Shown: piece after piece, positions 61,615-64,000 of the stretch | Layout: each line of letters starts with the position of its first letter | Numbering within the stretch: position 1 is the stretch's first letter | Source of the DNA: Hoplostethus atlanticus | Taxonomy: Eukaryota > Chordata > Actinopteri > Trachichthyiformes > Trachichthyidae | Direction of reading: 5' to 3' | Length of the DNA: 64,000 bases | Assembly: GCA_034670405.1 (NCBI GenBank) | Contig: JAXDDX010000090.1 | Span: forward strand, 522,501-586,500 | Notes under the pieces: generated by a model | Told to the model about the DNA's origin: nothing | The model's database searches: none | What the model saw: the letters and a program-made list of their open reading frames with translations, nothing else | Translations under genes and position numbers: made by a program

Positions 61615-62686
61615 CTAGGAAAACAAAGGATGCAAACGTTAAGGAGTGACCTCTAATGAAAAACAAAGCTACTTTACACTGTCTGTCATGTCACACGTCA
61701 TCCCGACAGCCTCGGGCAATTTTATTTGGTATGAGGGTTACTGAAAGATACTGAATTTGAATGTATCGCCGGTGTGATGATATCGGCTTTTCGGGCTACC
61801 AAGTATTTTTACTTACTCAAGCATACCAGTTTGGGAAATTCACAAAGTTAAAAATTAAGTGAAGAATTTCAAAATAATCCAAAAAAATAAATAGATTCAG
61901 ATATAGGGTGGGAGGCATTTTGGCCTGTAACCAACCATTGTTGAGGATTATTTCTATATACTATATGGCTACACCACTATACTACTGTCAACTTGGTGAA
62001 TAAGATTCTGTGATTGTGTGGTTGGTCGATGAAAACGTGAACTTCCTGTCAGCTATATTATGGAGGAAATGAGGGGTTCTATTCCAACACACACTAAAAA
62101 AACAACAACAATGTTCACTGTATTAAATTGTAACAACATAGGAAAAAAGAAAAATAGAATATAAGATCCAAAATAGAATAAAGAGTTAATTAATAATAAG
62201 AATAATAAGACTAATAAAAATATAATATAACAATTGCAGGGTTATATAAAAATTTAAACACATGTTAAGTAGACTGCAAGAGAGGGAAGTATGGGGAAGA
62301 TTATGGATTACTTAACACTTAATTGTGGATTCACTCACAATTGTTACTTACAGTCTCAATCAATTTCTTACTTAAATATAGGATTTATGTGCTATACATA
62401 CACTTGAATATAACTCTATATCAACATATCAATATGTCCTGTCCTGTTTCCTGTTCAGATATATTATGGAGGAGATGTAGCGCTTTCATTGCAAAAAATC
62501 TGTCTTGAACAAAGAAATATCATCCGACTGCATCTTGAAACCTGTTACTATTTTGAAGTACGGGCTCTACGCCGCGATAACTTTTATTTTCATTTCGGTA
62601 TTGATTTTGAGCAGAACAGGCAGGAATGAGGGGGTGGAGGAATGCGGTCGCTCATGTTGGGATTGATGCCTCTCTGACCCTGTTAA

Positions 62687-62687
<1 letters not shown>

Positions 62688-62752
<65 letters not shown>
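62688..62752. repeat. Compound (CA)n microsatellite
   Basis: Two (CA) runs joined by one CC interruption at about 62718. Confidence 0.95.
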
Positions 62753-62754
<2 letters not shown>

Positions 62755-62886
62755 CTTAGGGTACTGTATCACTGAATAACTTTTTGATGCGTATTTTGAA
62801 CACACTAAAACCCACTTCTAGGTGGAGACCACTCTTCATAGGTGTGTGTGTGCGCCTGTATTACGATGGGAGAGAGAATGGAGAAA

Positions 62887-62937
62887 AAGTAAACTGAGCC
62901 TGCCTGAAGATATTAGATTGTCAGGCTCAGTTTACTT
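62887..62937. repeat. Hairpin with 16-bp perfect stem
   Basis: AAGTAAACTGAGCCTG (62887-62902) pairs exactly with 62922-62937; the loop is 19 nt. Confidence 0.9.
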
Positions 62938-64000
62938 ACCCTTTCAAAAACATTTTTATATATTACTTTGTGATGTTGATATTAAACTTTTTTTTCAAAT
63001 CCTTCTAGTCTATCAATAATAAGTTTCACTATAACTACTTGAAATGTGAATGTTTTTTTTAGTCTTTCAGGCTATAGAGCTTTCTTTCTTTCACGTACTG
63101 TACAGAGTTTCATTCACTCCTGATTATCTGTTTAAATAATTATCCATTGATATTGTTCTTAAAAGTTTTGCAGAAATCAAAACAGAAAATGGAATCTATC
63201 CATCAATAAACCTACCTAAACACAGTGTAGCCACCTTTTTAGGCTGTCTAACATGATCCACAACTGAAGGTCACAGTTTACCCTCCTTTTTATTTACCAC
63301 CACGTCACTGCATCTGTCAGGTTACCTTCATGGTAGTGTGTCAGTAATCAAGTGCAATTAAATTTAATGGTAGACTTCAGTTTGTGTCATGCAACTGAAA
63401 AGGAAGGTCGTTAGGATTTGTTTTAGTTTACAACACAGCTTTTGACCCTGTATTATAAATGTGCATTTTTTTTTTTTTAGTAAGATGAAAGATTAGAATT
63501 GAAGAAACTTGGATAACCTTTGTTTTGGATGTCAGACCTAATCCACCAGAATGAGCATGGAAAGGAGATGCTGGCAATAAAATGTTCATGCTCATCATCC
63601 TGCCTCAGTGGACTTGGAGTGGAGCCTCCTTAGGTAGCTTTCAGTCATGCCAAATAAATGGTTCAATTAATACACATTTATGGCGCCCAGGAGTGGCTGC
63701 CCTGCGGGGGGAAATGTGTTTTGCAGTAACAAAGTACTGAATCATGCACACATGACATGTAAAACATGTGCTCAAATTTATGTTAAAGTATGGATGTAAT
63801 AACTTCATACATGCAATTGATGACAATTACTAAAAAAAAATTTATTTTTATTTTATTTATTTTTTGATTAAAAACTCTATCCATCATACCTCACCAAAAG
63901 CCTGATTCAATTAAATAAATTCTTAGGCAACAAAATATCACGCTAAAAAAACCTAAATATATCAATGCAGTCAACTAAATTCAACAAGTTTAAACTTGCC

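Larger units (their letters stand above)
61615..64000 (-). other. Partial upstream intron of the naaladl2-like gene
   Basis: No coding exon is recognisable here on either strand. The contents are A/T-rich sequence, a compound (CA)n microsatellite (62688-62752), a perfect 16-bp hairpin (62887-62937) and a short direct similarity (TATATTATGGAGGA) at about 62054 and 62459. T-runs occur near 63469 and an A/T-rich stretch near 63830-63860. The exon that should precede 61614 must lie outside the window or be too short or diverged for me to see. Confidence 0.6.

Overview
The window reads as nuclear DNA of a ray-finned (teleost) fish. It is A+T-rich and non-operonic, very dense in (CA)n/(GA)n microsatellites. 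It carries repeats typical of teleosts: a tRNA-derived SINE family, L2-type LINE fragments and 3' tails, Ty3/Gypsy and hAT relics, and MITE-like inverted repeats. No bacterial, viral or organellar genome organisation is seen.

One cellular gene can be supported. Five coding exons on the minus strand (61614-61522, 56745-56558, 55991-55863, 37218-37072, 13193-13104) splice in a consistent reading frame with GT-AG borders. They encode a continuous 215-216-residue stretch of the M28-peptidase-like domain of the glutamate carboxypeptidase II / transferrin-receptor family. The sequence is most like NAALADL2, the catalytically inactive N-acetylated-alpha-linked-acidic-dipeptidase-like protein 2. The metal ligands and catalytic base of active relatives are all replaced, so the product should be a pseudoenzyme. 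The 5' part of the gene (cytoplasmic tail, membrane segment, PA domain start) lies beyond 64000. The 3' part (helical dimerisation domain, stop) lies below position 1.

The rest, about 99 percent, is intron: 4776 bp (56746-61521), 566 bp (55992-56557), 18644 bp (37219-55862) and 23878 bp (13194-37071), plus two flanking partial introns. By region: 1-13103 has a degenerate Gypsy pol relic (3925-5010), a full-length SINE (5255-5565), L2 tails and microsatellites. 13194-37071 has an inverted-repeat element beside the last exon, a 134-bp (GA)n tract, several MITE-like repeats and an RT fragment. 37219-55862 has a diverged LTR copy, a young-looking 1.3-kb element with long inverted repeats (42331-43653), a 21-bp-period array (49876-50120), an L2 3' end and a hAT transposase relic. 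56746-61521 has an L2 fragment and a solo LTR bounded by a 5-bp target duplication (58736-59186).

The most interesting features are local. A (TG)25 tract sits 13 nt upstream of a splice acceptor of an in-frame cassette-sized exon. A (TTA)/(TTG) microsatellite serves as the pyrimidine tract of the neighbouring exon. Transposon relics crowd two other exons. There are also several perfect hairpins. I see no previously undescribed multi-gene system; the intergenic-looking ORFs are mostly chance readings of repeats.
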